The position numbers and the translations under genes are program-made. Below, one piece after another: positions 46,918-57,088 of a stretch of 64,000 nucleotides of DNA. Positions within the stretch are counted from its first letter, which is position 1. Each line of letters starts with the position of its first letter. A model generated the notes under the pieces. The model was not told the origin of the DNA and ran no database searches. It saw only the letters and a program-made list of their open reading frames with translations. This stretch comes from an uncultured Eubacteriales bacterium (GTDB lineage Bacteria; Bacillota; Clostridia; Christensenellales; CAG-138). The DNA lies in assembly GCA_900544965.1 (NCBI GenBank), contig UQXE01000007.1:3860-67859 (forward strand), in the 5' to 3' direction.

Positions 46918-47479
46918 ATGGATAACGAAAGAACCGCAGTCATCACCATCGGTGACGAGGAATACACCCTGCTTCTTACCACCAAGGCCATCAAGGAGAT
47001 CGCCGGTCGCTACGACGGCTTGGAAAACCTCGGTGAAAAGCTGATGAAGTTGAGATGGCCATCGTCGAAATCGTCTGGCTCATTACTCTTCTGACGAATC
47101 ATAGCATTCTCATCTATAACCTGAAAAACCAGGAAAAGTCAAAGGAACTGCTCACCGAGGATGTAGTCGATCTCCTGACTTCGCCCCTTGACCTCGCCGG
47201 TTACAAGACGGCGATCACGCAAGCTCTCTACAAGGGTACCAAGCGCAATGTGGAAAGCGAGAAAGACCCAAAAAACGCTCAAGTCGGGTAACGGTTTCTG
47301 ACGAAGAACTGTTTACCCGGCTTCTTTATTACGGCCTTGCTCACCTTCATCTTTCACAGGACGAGGTGTGGTTAATGCCGTTGGGTCTGCTTTTGGATCT
47401 GTGGGAATGCCACAAGCAGTATAACGGGCAGGCTGTGCCGGCGCACTACATCGACGATATTATCCCGGACGGCGTATGA
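46918..47479 (+). pseudogene. Phage tail assembly chaperone with a -1 slippery site, inactivated
   Basis: ATG at 46918 opens MDNERTAVITIGDEEYTLLL, typical of tail assembly chaperones of Bacillota phages. A small deletion near 47045 shifts the frame; the rest (EIVWLITLLTNHSILI onward) continues in the frame ending at 47291. Near that end is A-AAA-AAC (47270-47276) in the correct phase for -1 slippage; the -1 frame is then open to 47479 and encodes SDEELFTRLLYYGLAHLHLS and beyond. This is the known short/long product arrangement of tail chaperones. RBS GGAGGG precedes the start. Confidence 0.7.
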
Positions 47480-47495
47480 CCATGCCGGAAGATCT

Positions 47496-47624
47496 CCACC
47501 TCATACTTAGTCCGTTTTTGTCTTAACTTCTTTGTGAACTTTCGGTCATGACCTTGATAATTCTCAAAATCCGTGGCGTACTATACATAGAAGTTGGGAC
47601 GATTTTGTCCTAAGTGCGAGGTGG
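47496..47624. repeat. Imperfect foldback at the left side of the ATPase pseudogene
   Basis: CCACCTCATACTTAG (47496-47510) and CTAAGTGCGAGGTGG (47610-47624) are near-inverse, and the inner parts (TTTTTGTC and GACGATTTTGTC) are also related. A similar foldback lies at 48983-49028 on the other side of the gene. Confidence 0.45.
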
Positions 47625-47629
47625 AATGA

Positions 47630-48900
47630 ATGGTTAAACGAAATGCTTATCTGAATCGGCTGATTCATAATATGTAAAACGGTGAGATCAAAGTCATCAC
47701 AGGCATTCGTATATGCGGAAAATCCGTGCTTCGGTTTGAGTTGTTTTACGAGCGCCTTCTCTCGCAGGAGGCCCCGAAGATCATATCATAAAGATTGAAC
47801 TGGATCAGCGTAGATATTATAAGTTCAGAAATCCCATAACACTCTGCGAATATGTAGAAAATTCAGTCCGGGAAAAGAAGAACGAAGAGTTCTATCTGTT
47901 CATCGATGAGGCGCAGCTTACCACGAAAGTGGTGGATAAGGAGAACGGCGGAATCGAGGTCACGATCTATGATATGCTGAATCAACTGAAAGCATATAAG
48001 AACCTTGACGTGTATGTAACGGGCAGCAATTCCAAGGGGCTGTCCAAGGACATCGCCACCGAGTTCCGCGGCAGAGCTACGCAGATCCACGTTTTCCCGT
48101 TGTCCTTTGAAGAATTCTATTCCTTTGTGGGCGGCGACGAACGAAAGGCTCCGGATACCTAGATGCTTTACGGCGGTATGCCGAGCCTGCTGGCGCTGGA
48201 GGATGAAAAGGACAAAAAGGATTATCTGATCTCTCTACAGTGAACTGTATGTTAGGACATTGTAGAGCGCAACGGCATCGAGCGGGAGGATATTCTGAAC
48301 GACATTCTGGATTTTCTTGTTTCGCAGATCAGCTCTCTTACCAATCCCACCAATTATTGCGAACGCCATATCCTCCATAAGAAACGAAAATGTCAATGCC
48401 GCGCTGGTTTCAAATTATGTGCAGCATATTATCGACTCTTTCCTGGTTTCATTGGCGAAGAGATACGATGTCAAAGGAAAGACTTATTTCAACTATCCGA
48501 ATAAATACTATTATACGGACGTCGGCCTTCGGAATGCAAGGCTGAATTGCCGCCAGTTTGACCCCGGACACATTATGGAGAATATGATCTATAACGAGCT
48601 TCTGAGGCGCGGGTATTCCGTAGACGTCGGCGTTGTTTATGACCGCACTGACGGGGCAAGGTTCAGAAAGAGATTGACTTTGTTGTGAACGATGCGGATA
48701 AGAAGATCTACATTCAGTCCGCTTTTCGTATGGATACTGACAAAAAGGAACCCTCCGAGTTGTCATCGCTGATGTTAACAAAGGACTTCTTCAAGAAAAT
48801 CATTGTCCGCTTAGATGTGCCGCATAATTTCTATGACGACAACGGCATCTTCCATTGTAACCTGATTGACTTACTGCTGGGACGCGTAGAAGTGTTCTGA
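47630..48900 (+). pseudogene. DUF4143-type AAA ATPase, broken
   Basis: Starts MVKRNAYLNRLIHNM and then shows VITGIRICGKSVL (a P-loop with Ile in place of the usual Arg), a Walker B-like FYLFIDEAQ, TGSNSKGLSKDIATEFRGR, LSFEEFYSF and a C-terminal part with KYYYTDVGLRNARL and IENM-like segments, the layout of the ATP-binding proteins with DUF4143. At least four in-frame stops (for example at 47675, 48160, 48241 and 48250) and two frameshifts (near 47790 and 48665) break it. These ATPases are common, mobile genes of unclear function in Clostridia. Confidence 0.75.
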
Positions 48901-48982
48901 CCGTTTAAACCGGCAATGTGATTTCATATAACTGCAAGGAGTGACCTTTCGAGGCTACTCCTTTTCATACCATCAAGCACGC

Positions 48983-49028
48983 TTTCATCTCGTACTTCGA
49001 CCGCTTTTGTGCCAAGTACGAGGTGAAA
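48983..49028. repeat. Foldback at the right side of the ATPase pseudogene
   Basis: TTTCATCTCGTACTT (48983-48997) pairs with AAGTACGAGGTGAAA (49014-49028) over 15 positions with one G-U; the loop contains CGCTTTTGTGCC, related to the left foldback. Confidence 0.5.
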
Positions 49029-49068
49029 GGGTGCATTTTTCATGCCACGATCAGGAGGTGACGGCACA

Positions 49069-51559
49069 ATGGCCGATAATTTCGGATTGAAAATCGGTCT
49101 TGAGCGAGAAGGAATTCAAGAAGGCGCTTGCGGATATCAACCAGTCCTTTAAGATTCTCGGCTCCGAAATGAAGCTCGCCACCTCTCAGTTAGACAAAAA
49201 CGACAAATCCGTGGACGCCCTCACCGCACGGAACAAGGTGCTGTGCAAGAAGATCGACGAGCAGACCACGAAAATTGATACGCTCCGAAAGGCACTGCAG
49301 AATGCCGCTACCTCCTTTGGGGAGAACGACCGCCGCACTCAGAACTGGCAGATCCAGCTTAACAACGCCGAAGCCGCCCTCAACGACATGAACCGTGAGC
49401 TGGACGAAAACGGGAAAGCCATTAAGGAGGGCGGCAAGGCTGCGGAGGAATCCGGCGGAAAGTTTGAGAATTTCGGCAAGGTTCTGAAAACAGTGGGCGC
49501 TGCGATGGGCGCTGTGACAGTCGCCGCCGGAGCCGCCGACGTGAAGCTGGGGAAAGAGGTCGCCGCCTATGCCGACTACGAGCAGCTTGTCGGCGGCGTG
49601 GACGCCCTGTTCAAGGACTCATCGCAGGATAATCCAGCGGTATGCCGCCAATGCATATAAAACGGCGGGACTGTGTCCGCCAACGAGTACATGGAAACGG
49701 TCGCGGGGTTCTCCGCAAGCCTTATACAGTCCCCTGGAGGAGACACCGAAAAAGCCGCGAAGTATGCGGATATGGCGATCACGGATATGTCCGACAACGC
49801 CAACAAGATGGGTACTGATATGTCCTCCATCCAGAACGCCTACCAGGGCTTTGCCAAACATAACTGCACCATGCTCGACAACCTCAAGCTGGGCTACGGC
49901 GGCACGAAGCAGGAAATGGAGCGTCTGCTTGCCGACGCCGAGAAGATATCCGGCGTCAAATATGACATCTCCTCCTACGCCGATGTGGTGGAAGCCATCC
50001 ATGTCATGCAGGAGAGCATGGGTATCGCGGGTATTACCGCAAAGGAAGTCGAAGCCACCATCTCCGGCGCTGTAAATGCGCTGAAATCCGCCGTATCGAA
50101 CCTTATCGTGGGCTTCGGTGACGCGGACGCAGATATGGAACTGCTGCGCGGCAATATGGTGTCCGCATTCCGGACGGTGGTGGAGAACATTACGCCCGTT
50201 ATCGAGAACATCGCTGCGGCTCTGCCCACGGCGCTAGATGCTCTGCTGACGGCGGTGGGCGAACTGCTCCCAACGCCGTTGGAAGCGGTTACCGGTCTGT
50301 TCTCACAGGTGCTGGAGACGTCATCTCCCTGCTTCCGCAGCTTATCCCGGCGGCGTCCGCGCTCATGACCATCGTGAACACACTGATTGAAAATCTGCCC
50401 CTGCTCATCGATGCGGCGGTTCAGCTTGTGTCTACGCTGGTGACCGGCATTGCCGATGCGCTGCCTACGCTGATTCCGGCAGCGGTGCAGGCTATCGTTA
50501 CCATCGTTCAAGGTTTGGCGGAAAGCCTGGCCTATGCTGCTGGATGCGGCTTTGCAGCTTATCACCGTGCTTGCTCAAGGCATTCTCGACGCAATGCCAG
50601 TGCTGATTGCGGCTCTGCCGGAGATCATCAACGGCATCATTACCTTCCTGCTGGATTCGATTCCGCAGATCATCGAAACAGGCATTCAGCTTCTGACCTC
50701 ACTGGTAGCCGCATTGCCGGACATCATCATGGCGATCGTGGAAGCCATCCCGAAAATCATTGACGGCATTATCAAAGCGGTGCTGAATGCAATCCCGCAG
50801 ATCATCCAGGCAGGCATCGGCCTGCTGATCTCGCTGATCCAGGCGCTGCCGCAGATCATCATGACTATTGTGCGGGCGATCCCTGATATCATTTCCGGCA
50901 TCGTCAACGCGGGCATCAATAACATCCCTCTGATCTTCCAGGCCGGCATTGATTTACTGGCTTCCCTCATCAAAAATCTGCCCACCATCATCGTGGAGAT
51001 CGTCAAGGCGGTGCCGCGGATAATCACAGGCTTGGTCAATGCCCTGGGCAAGGGCGTCTCCCAGCTTGCACAAGTGGGTGGCAACCTTATACGTGGCTTG
51101 TGGCAGGGCATTCAGCAGCTTGCCTCCTGGCTGTGGGACAAGGTGTCCGGGGGGGTCTCCTCCATCTGGGACGGCATCTGTGGCTTCTTCAGCATCCATT
51201 CTCCCTCCAAGGAAATGGCGTGGGTTGGTGAGATGCTGGTCAAGGGTCTTGCCGGCTCCATTGATGACAATGGAGATGAAGCGGTCAAAGCCGCCGAAGG
51301 CAAGGCAGAGGGTATCAACGGCGTCATGGGAAACCATGCCCACGATATGCAAACGGCTTTACCCACCGACTTTGATGTGAGCGGCAATGTCCGCTCCGCG
51401 GTGGACGGTGTGGTGGTAAAGCGGCGTCCACTTTCACTATTGCCCTGAACATTGCCACCTTCAACAACTACTCTTCGTTAGGATATCCGCCAGCTTACCA
51501 ACGAAGTCATGGAGACGGCGAACCAGTTCGCTCAACGGAAAGGAGTGATATTCGCATGA
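49069..51559 (+). pseudogene. Phage tail tape measure protein, multiply frameshifted
   Basis: Sets tail length and spans the tail lumen in the virion. Starts MADNFGLKIGL behind AGGAGGTG, shifts frame near 49100, continues as EKEFKKALADINQSFKILGS with a long helical region, and is broken again near 49650, 50315, 50525 and 51415. The middle holds repeated hydrophobic units of the ALPxIIxxI type (50370-51020), usual for tape measure proteins. It ends with NEVMETANQFAQRKGVIFA and a stop overlapping the next ATG. The pieces add up to about 820 codons. Confidence 0.85.
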
Positions 51560-52284
51560 CCTTTCTTACTTACAACGGCCGCAGTTCCGCCGACTTAGGT
51601 CTGCACATTGAGAAGAAGGCTGTGTTTTCCGCACCGGAATACGATGCAGAGTTCATCTCCATCCCCGGCAGGAGCGGAGATATCGTCAACCCTAACCGCC
51701 GCTTTTCCAACATCAAGGTCACTTACACTGTGTTCCTCGCACGGAAAAATACAGCCGCCCTTGCGTTCGTCCTGCGTGACATCAAGGGCTGGCTTTATTC
51801 CGAGCCGGACAGATACCATTAGATCACCTAATCCTACGATGAGGGGTATTTCCGCTACGGCGTGATCCCCGGGAGTCTGGACATTGAGGAGCAGTTCAAT
51901 AAAATCGGCAGCTTCATCGTTACCTTCAACTGCAAGCCCTTTAAATACAGCTTTGAGGGCTTGCAGGAAATCACCATAGAAAGCTGCGGCAGTGTATGCA
52001 AGCCTGAAGCCTTTACCGCAAAGTCGGTCATTACCCTGAAAGGAAGCGGCAATTTTTCTCTCACCCTGCAAAACAGCGGTTACAACAAGACCTGGAACTT
52101 CAAAGGCATTAAGGACGGCGTGTTATGTGACAGTGAACAGATGAATTTCTATTACGATACCACGCTTCTGAATGATAAAGTGACAGGCAATGGTTTTCCC
52201 GAACTTCGGCCCGGTGAAACGGTGCTGACGGTAAGCGGCGGTGTGGCAGAGATCAAGGTAACCACAAGGTGGCGCCGCCTGTAA
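51556..52284 (+). pseudogene. Phage distal tail protein (Dit type) with two stop codons
   Basis: Reads MTFLTYNGRSSADLGLHIEK, with IPGRSGDIVNPNRRFSN and, after the lesion, KIGSFIVTFNCKPFKY, typical of the siphophage distal tail family. TAG at 51820-51822 and TAA at 51829-51831 interrupt one frame; the rest is open to TGTAA at 52284. The absence of frameshifts means only point mutations broke this gene. Confidence 0.8.
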
Positions 52285-52385
52285 TATCAGAGCCTGTTTT
52301 AGGTAGAGATTTCATAAATTTGTGGTATGATACTTATATGTAATAATGACAAAGCAGACTTTGAGGACATATTTCTAAAATAAAT

Positions 52386-52425
52386 AAGAAGTACAGTTGT
52401 GGAATTTTCCAAAACTGTACTTCTT
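52386..52425. terminator. Bidirectional terminator between distal tail and cupin genes
   Basis: AAGAAGTACAGTT (52386-52398) pairs with AACTGTACTTCTT (52413-52425), 13 perfect pairs, with T-rich sequence on both sides. Confidence 0.65.
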
Positions 52426-52446
52426 AATTTTCTCTCAAAACTCAGG

Positions 52447-52797
52447 CTATATTACAGCGTCATCAACGGTAAAGCTATCCAGTGAGTTTTCTTTTACCTG
52501 TATGCAGACATAAGTGATTCCAGAATCACTTGCTGCAAAAAACTGCCGTTTTGCTGCGGGAGCAATCTTTAACCAATCACCTGCAGCAAGCTCGATTTCT
52601 TCTCCGTCTATTACCGCTTTTCCTTTGCCGGAGAGGATTCCGTAAATTTCTTCATTGTTTTTGTGTGAATGAACGAATGGAACACTTGCACCTGCCGGCA
52701 ACTGATTGATACTGACCTCCGCACCGGTCAAAGAAAGCTTTTCATGAAGCTCTACTCTGCCTTCATTCCCGATGTTTGTTTTAGCGTGGTTTTTCAT
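52447..52797 (-). CDS. Cupin domain protein
   Basis: Small beta-barrel protein of 116 residues. The first cupin motif is read as PFVHSHKNNEEIYGILSGKGKAVID (pattern HxH...E...G), with metal-ligand histidines and glutamate, and the second strand set follows. Such proteins bind a metal and a small ligand or detoxify compounds. GGAGGTG sets the ATG at 52797. It is intact, unlike the phage genes around it, and diverges from the HxlR regulator, so that regulator probably controls it. Confidence 0.85.
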   Translation of the reverse strand: MKNHAKTNIGNEGRVELHEKLSLTGAEVSINQLPAGASVPFVHSHKNNEEIYGILSGKGKAVIDGEEIELAAGDWLKIAPAAKRQFFAASDSGITYVCIQVKENSLDSFTVDDAVI

Positions 52798-52917
52798 GGT
52801 ATACACCTCCAAGAATATTCAGCAATTTCTTCTTGCTTGATTATAGTATATCGCCCGGCACATTCAAAAACAAGTACGCACATTTTTGTAACTATATACT
52901 TTTTTTAGAATGTATGC

Positions 52918-52923
52918 TATAAT
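52918..52923 (+). promoter_or_regulatory. Extended -10 of the HxlR-family gene
   Basis: TGC-TATAAT lies 24 bases before the regulator start. Inverted half-sites AAGTA (52872-52876) and TACTT (52896-52901 region) upstream could bind the regulator; this is a guess from form. Confidence 0.4.
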
Positions 52924-52946
52924 ATGCTTGCGAGGTGATAGATAAC

Positions 52947-53276
52947 ATGAAAACAAAAGACGAATTACCGGCTTGCCCTGTGGCAACAGCCGTATCCTTA
53001 ATTGACGGTAAGTGGAAACTATTAATTCTACGCAATCTAAAAGTGCGTCCATGGAGATTTAACGAATTGATGAGAAGCTTGGACGGAATATCACAAAAGG
53101 TGCTGACCGACAGCCTGCGTCAGATGATTGACGACGGACTTGCTTATCGGCACGATTATCAGGAATTGCCTCCGAGAGTGGAATATGTACTAACTGATCT
53201 CGGAAAAGAAATGCTGCCGATTATTGATGCGCTCGCTGATTTCGGAAACTATTACAAATCAACACTCAAACAGTAA
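52947..53276 (+). CDS. HxlR-family transcriptional regulator
   Basis: Winged-helix regulator of 109 residues. CPVATAVSLIDGKWKLLILRNL (partly shown) with the N-terminal Cys, then RFNELMRSLDGISQKVLTDSLRQ and PPRVEYVLTDLGKEMLPI are all diagnostic. Members with this Cys often sense electrophiles or oxidants. GAGGTGAT precedes the ATG at 52947. It diverges from the cupin gene. Confidence 0.92.
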   Translation: MKTKDELPACPVATAVSLIDGKWKLLILRNLKVRPWRFNELMRSLDGISQKVLTDSLRQMIDDGLAYRHDYQELPPRVEYVLTDLGKEMLPIIDALADFGNYYKSTLKQ

Positions 53277-53397
53277 AAACCGATAAATTTATGTCAAATA
53301 TACACTTTCGGTTTGCCGAACCGCAATTAAATCATTTTAACTAACCACCAGGTAAAATCCCCGGTGGTATTTTTATGCCCAAAAGGAGGTGGCTTTC

Positions 53398-54732
53398 ATG
53401 ATACCTGTGCTTTATTCGCCCAACGCTATAGACTTCACCTCGTTCGGACTGGGTGCGCTGACCGATACCATATCCTGCGAAGTCACCGAGGAGCGAAACG
53501 GCGTGTTCGAATGCCTGCTCAAATATCAGGTGAGCGGCCAGCATTACGAACTCATCACCAAGGAATGTATCATCAAGGCAAAGCCCAACGCCGCCGCCGC
53601 AGACCAGGCATTCCGCATTTACCGCATTACCAAACCGCTCAAAGGCATCGTGAGCATTTACGGTCAGCATATCTCCTACGACCTTGCCAATGTTCCTGTG
53701 CTGACGTTTTCAACGGAAAGCTGCTCTCCGCAGCTTATCCTCTCGCGGCTTCTTTCGGGAGACACACGATTTACGGGTTGGACGGACTATTCGGATGCAA
53801 AACCGTTTTTGGTGGAACAGCCGCAAAGCGTCCGCGCCTGCTTGGGCTGAACGGAAGGCTCTATGTTATCGAAGTGGCATGGTGAATTCGAGTGGGATAA
53901 CTTCACGGTGAAGTTTCACTCCCACCGAAGGCAGAAAACGGGTGTGGTCATTGAATACGGCAAGAACCTCACGGCATTGGAGCAGGATGAGGACAACAGC
54001 GGCGTGTATACTTCGCTGCTCCCGTATGCCGTGTTTACCCCGGATGGCACGGACGCCGAAACAGTGGTCACATTGCCTGAGGTCACGCTTCTCATTGTGA
54101 CCTCTGAGATCGTCCGGGCAAAAACGCTCATCATGGATTTCTAAGACCAATTCATAGATACGCCTGTTACGGAAGAAACCCTTCGGGCAAAGGCGAACAG
54201 CTAAATCAAGGCAAATCCGCTGGGTGCGACCATCCCTGGTGCCACGGTTTCTTTTGAGCCGATCTGGAAGCAGCCGGAGTATTCGGCAATGCTGGAGCGG
54301 GTCAATCTCTGCGATACCGTCGCAATTCGGCACTCGGCGCTGGGCGTCAGTATGCCGGCAATGGTTATAGCAACTGTGTACGACACCCTTGCCGAGCGAT
54401 ATAAGAGTATCTCACTCGGACAGAGCAGGTCCAGCATGATCACCGCCATTTCCGAGATACAGTCCTCGGTGGATAAGGTGGAATCCGCCATCGGTCGATT
54501 CCCAAAGCTGCTTCAGACCGCCATTAACAAAGCAACCGGGCTTATCAACGGGCAGAGCGGCGGCTATGTGGTCATCCATACCAATGATGAAAACGGACAG
54601 CTGTATGAGCCGCTCATTCTGGACGCTACCTCTATAGACGAAGCCGCAAATGTCTGGCGGTGGAATGTTGGCGGTCTGGGCTTTTCCCGCAACGGCTACA
54701 ATGATACCTGCAACCATAAACCCACTCACTGA
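53398..54732 (+). pseudogene. Phage endopeptidase tail protein, frameshifted
   Basis: Starts MIPVLYSPNAIDFTSFGLGA behind AAAGGAGGT. The N-terminal fold is typical of tail-associated endopeptidase/spike proteins, which sit at the tail tip. It is broken near 53845, has TAA at 54142 and TAA at 54202, and continues as PGATVSFEPIWKQPEY to 54732. The C-terminal part seems incomplete. Confidence 0.75.
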
Positions 54733-54734
54733 CC

Positions 54735-54855
54735 CATCTGCCTTCGGAAGCAGCACGTAAAAGACGTATCGCCGGATACGCTCGCGTTTCTACCGACTGC
54801 GACGAGCAGCTCACCAGTTATGAAGCCCAGGTTGATTATTACACCAAAGTTATTT
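54735..54855 (+). pseudogene. N-terminal fragment of a serine recombinase
   Basis: The frame encodes [20 protein letters not shown] then [12 protein letters not shown], the start of the resolvase domain of large serine recombinases, including the catalytic serine in YARVSTD. After about 40 codons the similarity stops. It is probably the remnant of the element's integrase or of a second element. Confidence 0.75.
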
Positions 54856-55038
54856 ATCAAGAAAGGCCAAGTTCATTTAACCGAAAAAGAACCAAATGAG
54901 ATTATTGTCACTCATACTTTTAAAATAAGAGAAAGTAATATAAGCGGACTCGATACATTGAAAGATAAATATTGTATCAGTATTTATAAAATGGTCAATC
55001 TTGCGATTCGGTATTTTTTAAAGGAAAACGGGAATTAG
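54820..55038 (+). CDS. Hypothetical short ORF after the recombinase junction
   Basis: Seventy-two codons. The first 12 overlap the recombinase fragment in another frame, so the true start is unclear. The rest ([17 protein letters not shown], then [20 protein letters not shown]) could be a small DNA-binding or structural protein; I recognise no family. It may be a fragment. Confidence 0.3.
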   Translation: MKPRLIITPKLFIKKGQVHLTEKEPNEIIVTHTFKIRESNISGLDTLKDKYCISIYKMVNLAIRYFLKENGN

Positions 55039-55330
55039 GGTAATCCTCTATCCTGGGCTGTGCGTCAATAAAAGCGGCTCTTCTATATGGGAAGCAAGTG
55101 CGTTTGATTGTGTAAAAGTTTGTCTTTTCAGCCATATAAAAGTCGACAAGCTACACAGCTTTTGGATTTTTATATGATCTTCCACTGAGCCGAGTACGTC
55201 AGCCTTTTTTTCAACAGGGACTTTTTTAACCGCTATAAAGGGACTATTTTGAAACATGTTAAAGGCTTTTGTTTTTCATTTTGGTGTGATATATTGTTAT
55301 TCAGACAAACGTACATGAAAGGTATTTATA
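55039..55330. other. Non-coding stretch between the remnant and the YdeI-like gene
   Basis: No supported gene. A 69-codon minus-strand frame (55048-55257) has no ribosome binding site and no family match. Several T-runs are present. Confidence 0.4.
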
Positions 55331-55891
55331 ATGAATGATGTTTTGAAATTTTCCGAACGAGCGGCGTTTCGCGCATGGTTGGAGAAGTATAGTACAATCG
55401 GCGGCGGGGTATGGCTGCTTTTGGGCAAAAAGGGAGGTCCGCTTACGCTCACAGCCGCTGAAGCCTTGGAAGAAGCTCTGTGCTTCGGCTGGATTGACGG
55501 ACAAATACAAAGCATAGACAATATGACGTATAAAAAATACTTCTCTATCCGCCGAGAAAACAGCAGGTGGTCTGAGAAGAACAAGGCATTAGCACAACGG
55601 CTTGAAAAACAGGGAAAGATGACCGATTATGGCAGGTTTAAAATTGAGGAAGCTAAGAAAAATGGCCAGTGGGACGCTCCAAAATCCCAGGCAATAACAG
55701 AGGAGCAGATCGTATTTTTGTCAACGTTATTAAAGGGATACGAACCTGCCTATACAAATTTCGAGGCCATGGGGTTATCTATAAAAAAGACTTACATACG
55801 GGCATATTATGCTGCAAAGACAGAGGCGGGCCGGGAAAAACGGCTAACATGGATGGTTGAACGACTAAATAAAAACTTAAAGCCAATGTAG
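55331..55891 (+). CDS. YdeI/OmpD-associated family protein
   Basis: A 186-residue protein with the family pattern SRAAFRAWLEK-like start, GGGVWLLLGKKG, EALCFGWIDGQ and RRENSRWSEKNKALAQRLEK (FSxRRxxSxWS type). Members have been linked to bacteriocin protection in E. coli, but the biochemical function is unknown. AAAGG lies ten bases before the start. It is intact. Confidence 0.85.
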   Translation: MNDVLKFSERAAFRAWLEKYSTIGGGVWLLLGKKGGPLTLTAAEALEEALCFGWIDGQIQSIDNMTYKKYFSIRRENSRWSEKNKALAQRLEKQGKMTDYGRFKIEEAKKNGQWDAPKSQAITEEQIVFLSTLLKGYEPAYTNFEAMGLSIKKTYIRAYYAAKTEAGREKRLTWMVERLNKNLKPM

Positions 55892-56131
55892 CCTATTACA
55901 ATCCCATTGTCTATCTTCACAGCAGGAATGATTGGGGAGTCGAGGCTCATCTAAAGAGCCATAATCACCGCATGAACCAGCAAGGCGGTACCCGAACAGA
56001 CGCCAGCATAAAAAGGCGCTTGATCCTTATATGCCAAAAGATTATTGCAAATGGCAAAACGCTGTCGGCCATGGCGCAGTTACGCCACCATCAATCTTTG
56101 GAATATATTTAAGGCAAAGGAGACTTACGAA

Positions 56132-56677
56132 ATGTATTATTCAACAATATACCCATCGCCCGTAGGAACAATCACGCTTGCATGTGACAATGCTGGCATC
56201 AATCTTGTCGGGTTATGGATGGAGGGACAAAAATATCACGGCGATAGTATCCCTGAAGCTATGGCAGAGAACGATGACATGGCTATACTCGACGCGGCAA
56301 AGAAATGGCTGGACAGATATTTCGCGGGTAAAAAACCAAAAATATCCGAATTGCCGTTGGCTCCGATAGGCGGCGAGTTTCGGCAAGGCGTATGGAAGAT
56401 TCTCCGTGAAATTCCATACGGCGAAGTTATTACCTATGGCTGCATCGCTAAAAAAATAGCGGAGAAAATGGGTAAGGGGAGCATGTCTAGTCAGGCAGTG
56501 GGCGGCGCTGTGGGACATAATCCTATATCTATCATCATCCCCTGTCATAGGGTCGTGGGTTCAAACGGAAGCTTAACAGGCTATTCCGGCGGCGTTAAGA
56601 CAAAAATGAAATTGCTGGAGTTGGAAGGCGTTGATATGTCTCAGCTGTTTGAGCCTAAAAAGGGTACGGCTTTGTAA
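56132..56677 (+). CDS. ogt: Methylated-DNA-protein-cysteine methyltransferase
   Basis: Suicide repair protein that takes alkyl groups from O6-alkylguanine. The acceptor Cys is in IIPCHRVVGSNGSLTGYSGG; the DNA-binding helix carries the GEVITYGCIAKKI pattern. Length is 181 residues. AAAGGAG sets the ATG at 56132; a longer frame to 56045 is not supported. The 240 bases before it (55892-56131) contain no recognised gene. Confidence 0.93.
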   Translation: MYYSTIYPSPVGTITLACDNAGINLVGLWMEGQKYHGDSIPEAMAENDDMAILDAAKKWLDRYFAGKKPKISELPLAPIGGEFRQGVWKILREIPYGEVITYGCIAKKIAEKMGKGSMSSQAVGGAVGHNPISIIIPCHRVVGSNGSLTGYSGGVKTKMKLLELEGVDMSQLFEPKKGTAL

Positions 56678-56990
56678 GCAGGAAAACTATTTGTTAAATA
56701 TTGGGGGTATGGACTTATTTACCTAAAGTCCGAGGACCCAATTTTGGGCAGAGAAATAGAAGAATTTGAGCATATTTATCCAGAGGGCGTTCTCAATATG
56801 TTTATGGCACTTGCTAATGAGATTATTGGCTGGCAAATAAGCAATTGTATCCCGCGCCTTCCAATCATTTTTGACGGCACATCGTTTTTTGCGGCAGCCC
56901 CGGCACGCCTGTTGACTTCATACCTGAGGTTACCGATACTTGCGATACGTAGACGGTTAAGCGTATTGCTGCGGCTTATTTGAAATTAAT
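56678..56990 (+). pseudogene. 5' remnant of an AlkA-type DNA-3-methyladenine glycosylase
   Basis: In the frame just behind the ogt stop the sequence reads YLKSEDPILGREIEEFEHI, then LANEIIGWQIS, matching the N-terminal part of HhH-GPD glycosylases (YLKSxDxxLGxxI...IxGQQIS, with Trp in place of the first Gln). No start codon precedes it and the frame loses similarity after QIS. It was probably the partner of ogt in alkylation repair and is now dead. Confidence 0.5.
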
Positions 56991-57088
56991 ATACTCCCAT
57001 ACCCGCAGCGTAGATGATATAACCGCATCCACGCCAAAAGGGAGAAGCAATGGCGCTTTTGGGGAGCGGTTCAAGAAGCGGACAGCCG

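Larger units (their letters stand above)
46198..54855. mobile_element. Decayed prophage tail region with cargo genes
   Basis: The region directly after tRNA-Ala contains, in order: restriction-gene fragments, a phage tail chaperone, a DUF4143-type ATPase, tape measure, distal tail protein, a cupin/HxlR pair, an endopeptidase tail protein and the start of a serine recombinase. All phage genes carry frameshifts or stops. No head, portal, lysis or replication genes are seen, so this is a remnant. No repeat of the tRNA 3' end is found at the right side, so a tRNA attachment site is not supported. The stretch 46198-46530 shows only a nine-base inverted repeat CAGTGGAAT/ATTCCACTG (46343-46380) and no gene. 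Confidence 0.7.

Noticed and set aside
49569..50075. 168-codon plus-strand frame rich in Pro, Ser and Arg
   Set aside because: Alternative frame of the tape measure pseudogene; composition is that of a shadow.
46065..54855. tRNA-Ala as attachment site of the phage remnant
   Set aside because: No copy of the tRNA 3' end was found at the right side, and the only recombinase trace is of the serine type, which rarely uses tRNA genes.
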